A stretch of DNA of 18,390 bases from Rhodobacterales bacterium UBA5972 (GTDB lineage Bacteria; Pseudomonadota; Alphaproteobacteria; Rhodobacterales; Rhodobacteraceae), in contig DJBQ01000083.1 of the NCBI GenBank assembly GCA_002430125.1, positions 3,833-22,222 of the forward strand, written 5' to 3'. Of this stretch, positions 7,616-14,510 are shown piece after piece. The notes below the pieces were generated by a model that ran no database searches, was not told the DNA's origin, and saw only the letters and a list, made by a program, of their open reading frames with translations. How positions within the stretch are numbered: the first letter of the stretch is position 1; each line of letters starts with the position of its first letter. The translations under genes were made by a program, and so were the position numbers.

Positions 7616-8299
7616 TCAACCATCAAACGCATAGCCAAACAGATCAATATCGCGTTTGTGGCGTTTGGCAATATAATCCACCTCGGCAGGTGAGTAGTAT
7701 TTTTGATAGGCCTTGTGCTTGGACGTATTGACGGGTTTTTTCGGGATATTCAGCAAAATTCCATATTCTTCGTTAAAAAGCCGCAAGTCCTCGTCCAGTT
7801 TTTCTTGCCGCAAGATGAAATCAACCGCAATTTCGCCTTTGTCATCGATAACCCAGTCGCAAACGTTTTTGGCATTGTAGGAATCGTGGAATTCGTCCTC
7901 CATGTTTTCCAGCCAAACCAGATATTCTGAAAAGCTCAACTTGTTCATGATTGCATGCAGTTTTTGGTTCTTGCGCTGATCGACCCCGGTAAGGCCCTTC
8001 ACATAATGATAAAGCGACACATGCCATGACCATGGATCGCGAATGACCGAAAACGTAATAAAATCGTCAATGTCGATACCAAGCGGGATCATTGCGGTCT
8101 TGTATTCCATATAGGTTTTATGACCCTTCAGCGCCGGGTGCTTGCGGGTAAAACAGCGCCGTTCGCGTTTTTCACCAATAGCGTGCGCGATATACGAGCC
8201 GCCACATTTCGGTGTGTGCACAAAGATCATCGGCAATCCACGCCTTAGACCAAGCGCTTCGATCCGGTTTCGCGGGACATACACAGGGTCGAACTCCAC
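7616..8299 (-). CDS. Sulfotransferase-family protein, start uncertain
   Basis: Likely PAPS-dependent sulfotransferase of the Sulfotransfer_2-like type acting on a carbohydrate or other hydroxyl. Motifs seen: the 5'-phosphosulfate loop FVHTPKCGGSY (26-36 from the start given) and the 3'-phosphate-binding VIRDPWSWHVS (85-95); the ending DIDLFGYAFDG is typical. The frame is open back to an ATG at 8491, but that start would overlap the crotonase gene by 97 bp, and the extra N-terminus is Cys/Arg-rich and looks like a shadow of that gene. Between 8395 and 8299 there is no ATG, GTG or TTG in frame. I chose the GTG at 8299 (227 residues); alternatives are GTG 8284, TTG 8236 (AAGG 6 nt before it) and ATG 8230, which would begin just before the PAPS loop. 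Some protein-like sequence lies before 8299, so a lost 5' end is possible. Same strand as the acyltransferase; the acceptor is unknown. Confidence 0.75.
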   Translation of the reverse strand: MEFDPVYVPRNRIEALGLRRGLPMIFVHTPKCGGSYIAHAIGEKRERRCFTRKHPALKGHKTYMEYKTAMIPLGIDIDDFITFSVIRDPWSWHVSLYHYVKGLTGVDQRKNQKLHAIMNKLSFSEYLVWLENMEDEFHDSYNAKNVCDWVIDDKGEIAVDFILRQEKLDEDLRLFNEEYGILLNIPKKPVNTSKHKAYQKYYSPAEVDYIAKRHKRDIDLFGYAFDG

Positions 8300-8394
8300 A
8301 CAGGTTTCTTGGGGTTGGCCGTTGGTTTCCAGCCAGTCGGGTCTATATATTGATAGCGGAGTTCGGCACCGGAATAAAGCAGCCTTCTGCCGAT

Positions 8395-9198
8395 CTATAT
8401 ATCGCCAAAACTGCCGCCACGTCCCTTGCCTGATGCAAATCGCGCAGCACCGCGCAGGCTTTCGCCTAAGATAACACCAGCACTTGCCCATTCCCGCCGC
8501 AGCGCTTTGGCCATTGCTTTTGGGGCCATTCGCGCTGATTTGCGGTCGCTTCGCATGCAGCCTTGCGGGAATTTCAAAAGTTGCATGGCATAGTCCTGTG
8601 CGGCGTGTAAGGCAGTGCCGTCGTCGACCACTTGGTTGGCAAGGCCAATGGCAAGCGCTTCGGATGCGTCAACCGCGCGTCCGGAAAGGATCAGATCATT
8701 GGCGCGGCCTTCGCCAACCACGCGCCCAAGTCTGACGGTGCCACCATCAATCAAAGGCACACCCCAGCGGCGACAGAAGACCCCGAAATAGGCCGAGCGA
8801 CTGACGATTCTGACGTCACACCACAGTGCAAGCTCCAGTCCACCTGCCACGGCCGGGCCTTCAATGGCGGCGATCACCGGCTTTGACAGCATCAACCGCG
8901 CCGGTCCCATGGGCGAAGGCAACGGGTTAGCGGCCGGATCAATCCAGCCTTTGGGAATAGCCAGCGCCGCCAGCCAATCCGGTGTCATCCCAAGTGCTGC
9001 AGCCTTCAAATCAAAACCTGCACAAAAGGCGGTCGCATCGCCGGTTAAGATTGCAACATCGCTTTGACCGTCGGCTTCAAACGCCAGAAAAGCCTTGAAC
9101 AACGCGGTCGCGGTGGCAGGGTCTACGGCATTTCGGGCCTCGGGGCGGTGAATTGAAATCGTGGTGATCCGGTTTTCGACTGCCACTTTGATCGTCAT
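8395..9198 (-). CDS. Crotonase-fold enoyl-CoA hydratase/isomerase family enzyme
   Basis: A 267-residue crotonase, usually acting on acyl-CoA thioesters. Seen: HRPEARNAVD (17-26), the first oxyanion-hole segment AFCAGFDLKA (57-66), the second GPAVAGGLELALWCD (114-128) and the segment RRWGVPLIDGGTVRLGR (143-159). In my ungapped alignment with rat enoyl-CoA hydratase, E122 matches the first catalytic Glu (E144), but the second (E164) falls on C142, while an acid appears at D151. Simple hydratase chemistry is therefore doubtful; isomerase, hydrolase or decarboxylase are alternatives, and annotation as an enoyl-CoA hydratase would be by family only. The start ATG has a purine-rich GGGGGCAA before it. 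It begins 10 bp after the stop of the SHMT-fold gene on the same strand, so the two are probably one operon and may act in one pathway. Confidence 0.9.
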   Translation of the reverse strand: MTIKVAVENRITTISIHRPEARNAVDPATATALFKAFLAFEADGQSDVAILTGDATAFCAGFDLKAAALGMTPDWLAALAIPKGWIDPAANPLPSPMGPARLMLSKPVIAAIEGPAVAGGLELALWCDVRIVSRSAYFGVFCRRWGVPLIDGGTVRLGRVVGEGRANDLILSGRAVDASEALAIGLANQVVDDGTALHAAQDYAMQLLKFPQGCMRSDRKSARMAPKAMAKALRREWASAGVILGESLRGAARFASGKGRGGSFGDI

Positions 9199-9208
9199 GT
9201 TGCCCCCG

Positions 9209-10531
9209 TCAGTTGTTTACGTAATGCACCTTGTCAAACCGTCGTCGAAAGTCACGCACTTTTGTGGCTAATGTCGTAGGGTCATTGCTGGCCAGCGCAT
9301 CGGCGATGAAGCCCGCGATGGTTGCCACATGGCTTTCGTCCATGCCCCAGCGCACGATCTCGGGCGTTCCAAAGCGTAACCCGTTCATGTCGCCTGCCAC
9401 CAGATCAATCGGCAGTCCTATGCCGCAAGTCAGGATATTTGCGGCCCGTAATTTCTTTGCAGCCATCTGGCCGCCGCCATAAGCCGCCGCCTCAATCGCG
9501 AATTGATGCGAGTTGGTGTATCCATGTGCTACCCCAAACACTGGCACGCCGCGCGCGCCAAGGGCTGCGGCCAGTGACTTTGAAACCGCAACCATCTTGG
9601 CGGCATAAGCCGCACCGTGATCGCGCCAATCAAGCATGGTAATCGCCAAAGCCGCAGATTTTGCCGCGTCAAAATTCGCGGTCAGGCCGGGATAGGCGAT
9701 TGCATCCAGCCTTTGCGCCAGATCGGCGTCGTTTGTGACAATCACCCCACCGGCTGGGCCGCCGAGGCTTTTGTAGGTGCTCATCGTCATCAGATGCGCG
9801 CCTTCATCCAAAGGATTTGGCCAAGTACCACCCGCGATCATCCCGCACAGATGGGCGGCGTCAAACAACAGTTTGGCACCAACTTCGTCGGCAATCGCGC
9901 GCACTTCGCGGATCGGATGCGTGAACAGGTTCAGCGATCCGCCCATTGTGATCAGTTTCGGCCGCAGTTTTTGCGCCAGATCACGCAATGCCGCGACGTC
10001 CAGTGTATAGCCATCGGCAACCACTGGCGCTGTGTGAACATCCAAACCGTAAAGCCCTGCCGCGCCGTCGGTATGATGCGTCACATGCCCACCGATACTG
10101 GCCGGAGGTACGATCACCGTGTGGCCGGGTTTGCAGGTGGCCATGAAGGCATAAAGGTTCGACAAAGCGCCCGAAGCCACGCGGATTTCCGCATATTTCG
10201 CGCGGAAAATCTCGGCGGTCAATTCGGCGGCGATCACCTCGATCTGCTCGATTCCCTCAAGCCCCATTTCGTATTTGTCACCCGGATAGCCAAGCGACGG
10301 GCGCGACCCCAGGCCCCGTGCCAGCAAGGCTTCGGCTTTGGGGTTCATCACGTTCGTGGCGGGGTTCAGGTTCAGGCAGTCGACCTCGTGAATCGTACTG
10401 TTTTGCACAGTCAGCGCCTCAATCCGCGCTGCAATCGCAGCGCTGTCCGTCGTTGCGGTTTCCGTGGCGATGCCCTGAATGTAGCTTTCGCAATGCGGCG
10501 GAACCCAAGGGCGGGGTGCAAGATTTGGCAT
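9209..10531 (-). CDS. Divergent SHMT-fold PLP enzyme, probably not a standard SHMT
   Basis: A 440-residue fold-type I PLP enzyme of the serine hydroxymethyltransferase superfamily, clearly distinct from glyA at 3047-4342. Kept: the Schiff-base lysine K254 in STYKSLGGPAGG, the ring-stacking His in FDAAHLCGM (H227), GGHVTHH (147-153) and the substrate-carboxylate Arg in NGLRFGTPE. Changed: the SHMT segment [12 protein letters not shown] reads SLGYPGDKYEMG, so the glutamate needed for folate-linked catalysis (E57 in E. coli numbering, from memory) is Leu80 and the second Tyr is Glu88; T-H-K becomes T-Y-K; the SENIVS region becomes LNPATNVMNP. I infer an aldolase, transaldolase or alpha-substituted-serine activity rather than folate-dependent SHMT. 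AGGA stands 8 nt before the ATG. The crotonase gene follows by 10 bp; a LysR gene diverges across 102 bp with palindromes, suggesting dedicated control. The substrate is unknown. Confidence 0.85.
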   Translation of the reverse strand: MPNLAPRPWVPPHCESYIQGIATETATTDSAAIAARIEALTVQNSTIHEVDCLNLNPATNVMNPKAEALLARGLGSRPSLGYPGDKYEMGLEGIEQIEVIAAELTAEIFRAKYAEIRVASGALSNLYAFMATCKPGHTVIVPPASIGGHVTHHTDGAAGLYGLDVHTAPVVADGYTLDVAALRDLAQKLRPKLITMGGSLNLFTHPIREVRAIADEVGAKLLFDAAHLCGMIAGGTWPNPLDEGAHLMTMSTYKSLGGPAGGVIVTNDADLAQRLDAIAYPGLTANFDAAKSAALAITMLDWRDHGAAYAAKMVAVSKSLAAALGARGVPVFGVAHGYTNSHQFAIEAAAYGGGQMAAKKLRAANILTCGIGLPIDLVAGDMNGLRFGTPEIVRWGMDESHVATIAGFIADALASNDPTTLATKVRDFRRRFDKVHYVNN

Positions 10532-10591
10532 GGCAGGATCCTATGGTTTGAACTTGCGCCAAGTAAGGCGGTTATTGACATTGATGGCAAA

Positions 10592-10626
10592 TCAGTTTTC
10601 CTGTTTTCTAGACCTAGAAAAACTGA
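10592..10626. promoter_or_regulatory. Nested inverted repeats between SHMT-like and LysR genes
   Basis: The 102-bp divergent spacer contains TTTTCTAG-AC-CTAGAAAA (10604-10621), a perfect 8-bp inverted repeat with a 2-bp centre. An outer pair, TCAGTTTT (10592-10599) and AAAACTGA (10619-10626), has a different centre. GTTTTC occurs twice, 8 bp apart (10595 and 10603), facing GAAAAAC (10617-10623), giving three half-site-like elements. The array ends 7 bp before the LysR start codon and about 60 bp before the SHMT-like start. LysR regulators commonly bind such arrays in the spacer to a divergent target, repressing themselves and activating the target with ligand. Symmetry is directly visible; binding by this LysR is inferred. 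Confidence 0.6.
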
Positions 10627-10633
10627 GCCTAGT

Positions 10634-11512
10634 ATGCCTGTCCGCCCGCCGCGCCCATCATCGCCACCGTTGAATGCCCTTCGCGCGTTCGAGGCCGCCG
10701 CCCGCCTTGGAGGCGTGACCAAAGCCGCCGAGGAACTATGCGTCACCCCCGGCGCAGTTGCGCAGCACATAAAAGCGCTGGAGGATTGGGCCGGCGCGCG
10801 ATTGTTTGACCGCCACGCCAAGGGTGTTACCCTGAACGAATTGGGCGAACGCAGCCTGCCGGATTTTCTGGCGGCTTTTGACCAGATGAACCGGGCGGTA
10901 CAGAATTTGCGGATGAACGCCGCACCAAACTCAGTGCGTATCGCCACTTTGCCCAGTCTGGCGCAACTGTGGCTGTCGCCCAGAATGCCCGGCCTGCGGG
11001 CGGCTTTTCCACAAGCACGAATTTCTATTGCAGCACTGGAGCAGCCGCCGAATCTGGCCCGCGAAGGATACGACATAGCGATCTTTCTTGAACCCAAAAC
11101 TTCGCGCGGTGGTTTGATTCTTGCCGAGGATCATATCCTGCCGGTCTGCGCACCTGCTTTGGCCAAGCAGGTGCAACAGCCTGCCGATCTGGCCGCGATG
11201 CTGTGGCTAAAGGACAGCCTTTGGCCGGATGATTGGGCAATGTGGGTACAGAAAACTCAACTGGCATTACCCAACCTGCCGGAAACCGTCAGTTATTCAC
11301 TGTATTCATTGGCGCTGGAGGAAGCCCGCAACGGGGCTGGCATATTGATGGGGCACGACTTTTTGGTCCAGGCATCCTTACTTGACGGATCATTGGTGGC
11401 GCCGTTCAACACACCTGTTTCAACCGGAAAGGTGGTGAAGGCGCGGTTGCGTGATGGTGATCAAAGGGGATTGTCGCCGCGCCTCGTGCGGGCGTTGGCC
11501 GCTGCTGCCTAG
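10634..11512 (+). CDS. LysR-family regulator, GcvA-like
   Basis: A 292-residue LysR-type regulator. The N-terminal winged helix-turn-helix spans about 13-70, with LNALRAFEAAARLGGVTKAA and TPGAVAQHIKALEDWAGARLFDR, the latter typical of the GcvA/AmpR-like subgroup. The remainder (about 95-285) is a periplasmic-binding-protein-like effector domain, with RIATLPSLAQLWLSPRMP at its start and the GAGILMGHDFLV segment near its end. The frame is open far upstream, antisense to the SHMT-like gene, but the HTH begins right after the ATG at 10634, so that start is taken. It diverges from the SHMT-like/crotonase pair over a spacer with strong inverted repeats, which makes that operon the expected target; the effector is then likely an amino acid or the pathway substrate (inference). 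Its TAG overlaps the stop of the VOC-cupin gene in CTAG. Confidence 0.92.
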   Translation: MPVRPPRPSSPPLNALRAFEAAARLGGVTKAAEELCVTPGAVAQHIKALEDWAGARLFDRHAKGVTLNELGERSLPDFLAAFDQMNRAVQNLRMNAAPNSVRIATLPSLAQLWLSPRMPGLRAAFPQARISIAALEQPPNLAREGYDIAIFLEPKTSRGGLILAEDHILPVCAPALAKQVQQPADLAAMLWLKDSLWPDDWAMWVQKTQLALPNLPETVSYSLYSLALEEARNGAGILMGHDFLVQASLLDGSLVAPFNTPVSTGKVVKARLRDGDQRGLSPRLVRALAAAA

Positions 11513-12597
11513 CCGCCAATCGTGGTGTTGAAATTGCCGGGCAGGGAGGCCTCCAAAAGCTCCAGATCGGCCGAGCATTGATCATAGGTCACTGCCATGC
11601 CGGGCGGGATCACAAACGCATCACCGGGCTGCAAGTCCACGGGATCACGTCCTTTGGCGGTCAGGCGCATGCTGCCGTCCATCACAAAAGTGAAATGGAT
11701 GTCACTGTCATGGCGTGTCGCTACGCCTTCACCGCCCTCAAACCGCACAACCTGAATACCCGCAACCCCCTTGGTGCCTGCATTGATACCGGTGTCCCGG
11801 CAGATAAAGCCCGGAATGCGGAAGGGTTGCCATTTCGCGCCTTGCTTGATGTGATGCACAAATGTCTGGCCCTGCCATTCCCGACCCGGATTGCCGATGC
11901 CGTTTGGCAAGGTCATTTCGTGGTCAATCGTGGTGACATGTTCGGCCGGAACACCGATTTCAATCACCTCGATATCCGCGCTGGCATGACAGACGCGGTG
12001 GCGGATTTCCGGCGGTTGGATGACGCAATCACCGGCTGAAAGGCGGATCATATCGCCTTGATCTTCGTATAAGACATCGACCCAGCCACGATAGCAAAAG
12101 ATCAACTGAAAGCCGACGGTATGGTAATGCACCATATCCGGCACCGGCCCGCCATCGGGAATGCGGATATGGCTGGCGATGATCGACCCCCCCAGCCGGT
12201 CAGGGATTAGATCGCGGTAATGCATGCCAGCGCGGCCGATAATCCATGGTGCCTCGTCACGCAACCGGCGCACAACAAAGCTGTGCAGCGTTGTTGGCAT
12301 TGTCAGCGGTTCGACCAAAGGGCAAATCTCGATCTTGGTGCCATTGGGGGCGACCAGCGCCCGCGCACCGTCTGCAAAACCGTCAGGATCATCAGTCAGA
12401 ATACGGATAGTGCCAGCGGCTTCTGGTGCGCCTTTTTCAATCCGGATGCGAATTCCGTGGCCTGACAGGACGGCAACTGATGGGTTGTCGGCAGGATAAA
12501 TCATATCAAGCTGCATACCCAACGTGCCGGTGTAAAACGGCAGGTCTTTGCGCAGCGCAGTCGTTGGCAGGCGGAATTCGGCGCGTATTTCAGTCAT
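11509..12597 (-). CDS. VOC (glyoxalase-like) plus bicupin fusion protein
   Basis: A 362-residue three-domain protein. Residues 5-95 resemble a VOC/glyoxalase half-module (TTALRKDLPFYTGTLGMQLDM, then GTKIEICPL). The first cupin, about 148-215, carries H157 and H159 (VHYHTVGFQ), Gln164 where cupins usually have Glu, and H200 in QPPEIRH: a plausible metal site. The second cupin, about 280-350, has H296 and H301 (RHDSDIHFTFVMDG), but the late histidine is missing (PPGMAVTYD), so its metal site looks degraded. It could be a metal-dependent oxygenase, isomerase or decarboxylase, or a binding protein; I do not recognise a named family. The frame extends to a TTG at 12663, but the ATG at 12597 places the VOC domain at the natural N-terminus. 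It converges on the LysR gene (4-bp overlap) and may serve the same pathway. Function unknown. Confidence 0.8.
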   Translation of the reverse strand: MTEIRAEFRLPTTALRKDLPFYTGTLGMQLDMIYPADNPSVAVLSGHGIRIRIEKGAPEAAGTIRILTDDPDGFADGARALVAPNGTKIEICPLVEPLTMPTTLHSFVVRRLRDEAPWIIGRAGMHYRDLIPDRLGGSIIASHIRIPDGGPVPDMVHYHTVGFQLIFCYRGWVDVLYEDQGDMIRLSAGDCVIQPPEIRHRVCHASADIEVIEIGVPAEHVTTIDHEMTLPNGIGNPGREWQGQTFVHHIKQGAKWQPFRIPGFICRDTGINAGTKGVAGIQVVRFEGGEGVATRHDSDIHFTFVMDGSMRLTAKGRDPVDLQPGDAFVIPPGMAVTYDQCSADLELLEASLPGNFNTTIGG

Positions 12598-12657
12598 CAA
12601 ATCTGATCCCAAGAGTGCGCGATCAACCTGCCCGAAGCGCAAATAATTGGCAAGACT

Positions 12658-12697
12658 CAGCAAGCCAGTTGATCCTTGCTGTTTGCGCAGGTAAAAT
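12658..12697 (+). promoter_or_regulatory. Promoter with overlapping inverted repeat, upstream of AI-2E/hdaA/ppk/ppx
   Basis: A sigma-70-like promoter: -35 TTGATC (12669-12674), a 17-bp spacer and -10 TAAAAT (12692-12697), matching 4 of 6 and 5 of 6 consensus bases. The transcript would start near 12704, about 20 nt before the ATG at 12725. The inverted repeat CAGCAAG (12658-12664) / CTTGCTG (12675-12681), 7-bp arms with a 10-bp centre, brackets the -35 element, a position suited to a repressor. A further pair, GATCAAC (12621-12627) / GTTGATC (12668-12674), ends on the -35. This is the only strong promoter I see before the four-gene plus-strand run. Pattern matching only. Confidence 0.5.
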
Positions 12698-12724
12698 CAG
12701 CCAATAAACAAAATAGGCGCGAGC

Positions 12725-13786
12725 ATGGCAATCCCGGTTAAAGACCAGATGAAGTATTGGGGGGCGGGGTTGGTGGCACTTGTGTTGGTGCTGTGGTTGC
12801 TGGGCAATGTTATGCTGCCCTTTGTCGCTGGCGCTGCTATTGCGTACTTTCTTGATCCGGTGGCCGACCGACTGGAACGTCTGGGCTGCACCCGCGTCAT
12901 TGCAACGTTGATCATCACGCTTGTCGCGGTCTTTGTCTTTGTTGTCGCCGCATTGATCCTGATCCCGACTGTTATCAACCAGACAAGCGCCTTGATCGGC
13001 GACGCGCCGGTTTATTCGGCAAAGTTGCAGGCGTTTCTTCAGGATAAAATCCCGACCTTGATGGAGCCGGATTCCGCCCTCAGGAAATCACTGGACAGTA
13101 TCGGGCAGACGTTGCGCGAACATGGCGGTCAACTCTTGAGCACCGTTATCACCTCGGCTTTTACAGTGATTGACGTGGCTGTTTTCATCATTGTGGTGCC
13201 GGTTGTCGCGTTCTATCTGCTGTTGGATTGGGACCGCATGATCGCAGTGATTGATAGCTGGTTGCCCTTGGATCACAAGGCAATCGTTAGGAAGCTGGCG
13301 CTTGAGGTTGATGCGGTTTTGGCGGGATTTGTGCGTGGGCAACTGTCTGTCGGCGCGATCCTTGGCGCATTTTACGCAGCGGCTTTGATGATTACCGGCT
13401 TGAAGTTTGGCCTGATTGTCGGCCTGCTTGCGGGGCTTTTGTCGTTCATACCTTATGTCGGCGCGATTTTCGGCGGGGTTCTGGCGATCGGACTGGCGCT
13501 GTTTCAGTTCTGGGATGAGCCTTGGTTGATCGGTGTGGTTGCGGTTATTTTCGTCATTGGCCAGATGGTCGAAGGCAATTTCCTGTCACCGAAACTGGTC
13601 GGCGGTTCGGTTGGCCTGCACCCGGTTTGGCTGATGTTCTCATTGTCGGCCTCTGGGGCGATTTTCGGCTTTGTCGGTCTGCTGGTAGCGGTGCCATTGG
13701 CCGCGATGATCGGTGTATTCTCGCGGTTTGGAATTCGCCAATATCAGGCGGGGCGGCTTTATCGCGGTCTTGAGGATCCGGACTAG
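12725..13786 (+). CDS. AI-2E/PerM-family inner-membrane transporter
   Basis: A 353-residue polytopic membrane protein of the AI-2E transporter (formerly UPF0118/PerM) family. Hydrophobic segments lie at about 11-45, 58-82, 148-172, 208-235, 237-262, 267-290 and 305-335, with the family's long hydrophilic loop at about 85-145. The early motif MLPFVAGAAIAYFLDPVADRL (cut here to MLPFVAGAAIAYFLDP) and the mid-protein segment FIPYVGAIFGGVLA are characteristic. Relatives export autoinducer-2 or act as Na+/H+ antiporters; most are uncharacterised, so the substrate is open. A promoter-like sequence starts about 50 bp upstream and only 3 bp separate its TAG from the hdaA ATG, so the two are almost certainly co-transcribed. 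Permease next to hdaA is an arrangement I recall from other alphaproteobacteria. Confidence 0.92.
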   Translation: MAIPVKDQMKYWGAGLVALVLVLWLLGNVMLPFVAGAAIAYFLDPVADRLERLGCTRVIATLIITLVAVFVFVVAALILIPTVINQTSALIGDAPVYSAKLQAFLQDKIPTLMEPDSALRKSLDSIGQTLREHGGQLLSTVITSAFTVIDVAVFIIVVPVVAFYLLLDWDRMIAVIDSWLPLDHKAIVRKLALEVDAVLAGFVRGQLSVGAILGAFYAAALMITGLKFGLIVGLLAGLLSFIPYVGAIFGGVLAIGLALFQFWDEPWLIGVVAVIFVIGQMVEGNFLSPKLVGGSVGLHPVWLMFSLSASGAIFGFVGLLVAVPLAAMIGVFSRFGIRQYQAGRLYRGLEDPD

Positions 13787-13789
13787 GCG

Positions 13790-14476
13790 ATGGCCGAACA
13801 ACTGATCTTTGATTTGCCAACTAAGGCGGCGTTGGGGCGTGACGCGTACTTTGTGGTGCCGTCAAACGCTGTGGCGGTTCAGGCTTTGGAACAGTGGCAG
13901 GACTGGCCGAATGCCCGAATGCTGTTGTGGGGGCCAAAGGGGGCCGGAAAAACCCATCTTGCGCATGTCTGGGCCACGGAATCCGGGGCTGTGATTGTCG
14001 ATGCGTTAAGTCTTACAGATCAAACCGTCGAGGCCTTGGCCGAGGCTCCGGCTTTGGTGGTGGAAGACGCCGACCGTCTTGTCGGTAATCTTGCGACAGA
14101 AACCGCGCTGTTTCATCTGTATAATCTGATGCAGGCCAAGGGTGGGTATTTAATGATAACGGCAACCTTGGCGCCGGCCCGTTGGGGGGCTGGGCTTGAT
14201 GATCTAATCAGCCGGATGCAGGCGATGCCGCTGGTCAAGCTTGAAACGCCGGATGATGCGTTGCTGGCGGCGATGATGATCAAACTGTTTGCGGACAGAC
14301 AAATCGCCATTGGCCCCGAATTGATCCCCTATCTGCTTGATCGGATCGAACGGTCAACCGAGGCCGTCAATCAGGTTGTCGCGGCACTGGACCTTGCTGC
14401 ACTTACCCAGAAGCGCCCGGTAAACCGCCGATTGGCGGCTGAGGTTCTGGACAATCGCGCACCGCGCAAGGCATAG
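13790..14476 (+). CDS. hdaA: HdaA, DnaA-inactivating AAA+ protein
   Basis: A 228-residue DnaA-like AAA+ protein without the DnaA DNA-binding domain IV, as expected for Hda/HdaA. Residues 4-10 (QLIFDLP) match the beta-clamp-binding motif with which Hda docks on the sliding clamp. Walker A is GPKGAGKT (48-55) and Walker B LVVEDADR (89-96); sensor-2-like helices follow ([17 protein letters not shown]). Known role of the family: clamp-bound Hda stimulates hydrolysis of ATP on DnaA after initiation, preventing re-initiation. Its length and the motif at the extreme N-terminus support the ATG at 13790. It follows the AI-2E gene by 3 bp and is followed by ppk after 34 bp, so replication control and polyphosphate synthesis probably share a transcript. 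DnaA itself is excluded by size; DnaC-like loaders lack the clamp motif. Confidence 0.92.
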   Translation: MAEQLIFDLPTKAALGRDAYFVVPSNAVAVQALEQWQDWPNARMLLWGPKGAGKTHLAHVWATESGAVIVDALSLTDQTVEALAEAPALVVEDADRLVGNLATETALFHLYNLMQAKGGYLMITATLAPARWGAGLDDLISRMQAMPLVKLETPDDALLAAMMIKLFADRQIAIGPELIPYLLDRIERSTEAVNQVVAALDLAALTQKRPVNRRLAAEVLDNRAPRKA

Positions 14477-14510
14477 TTGCTTCAACGATTGCAACTCCGG
14501 CCAAAATTTC

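Noticed and set aside
9617..10633. Long open plus-strand frame running through the antisense of the SHMT-like gene into the LysR frame, looking like a 631-residue fusion.
   Set aside because: The upstream part has no recognisable protein features and mirrors the well-supported SHMT-like gene; the LysR helix-turn-helix starts directly after the ATG at 10634.
10411..11097. 228-residue minus-strand open frame antisense to the LysR gene.
   Set aside because: Arg/Ser/Ala-rich composition without motifs, and it overlaps two well-supported genes.
12598..12663. TTG start extending the VOC-bicupin protein by 22 residues.
   Set aside because: The VOC domain begins right after the ATG at 12597 and no ribosome site favours the TTG.
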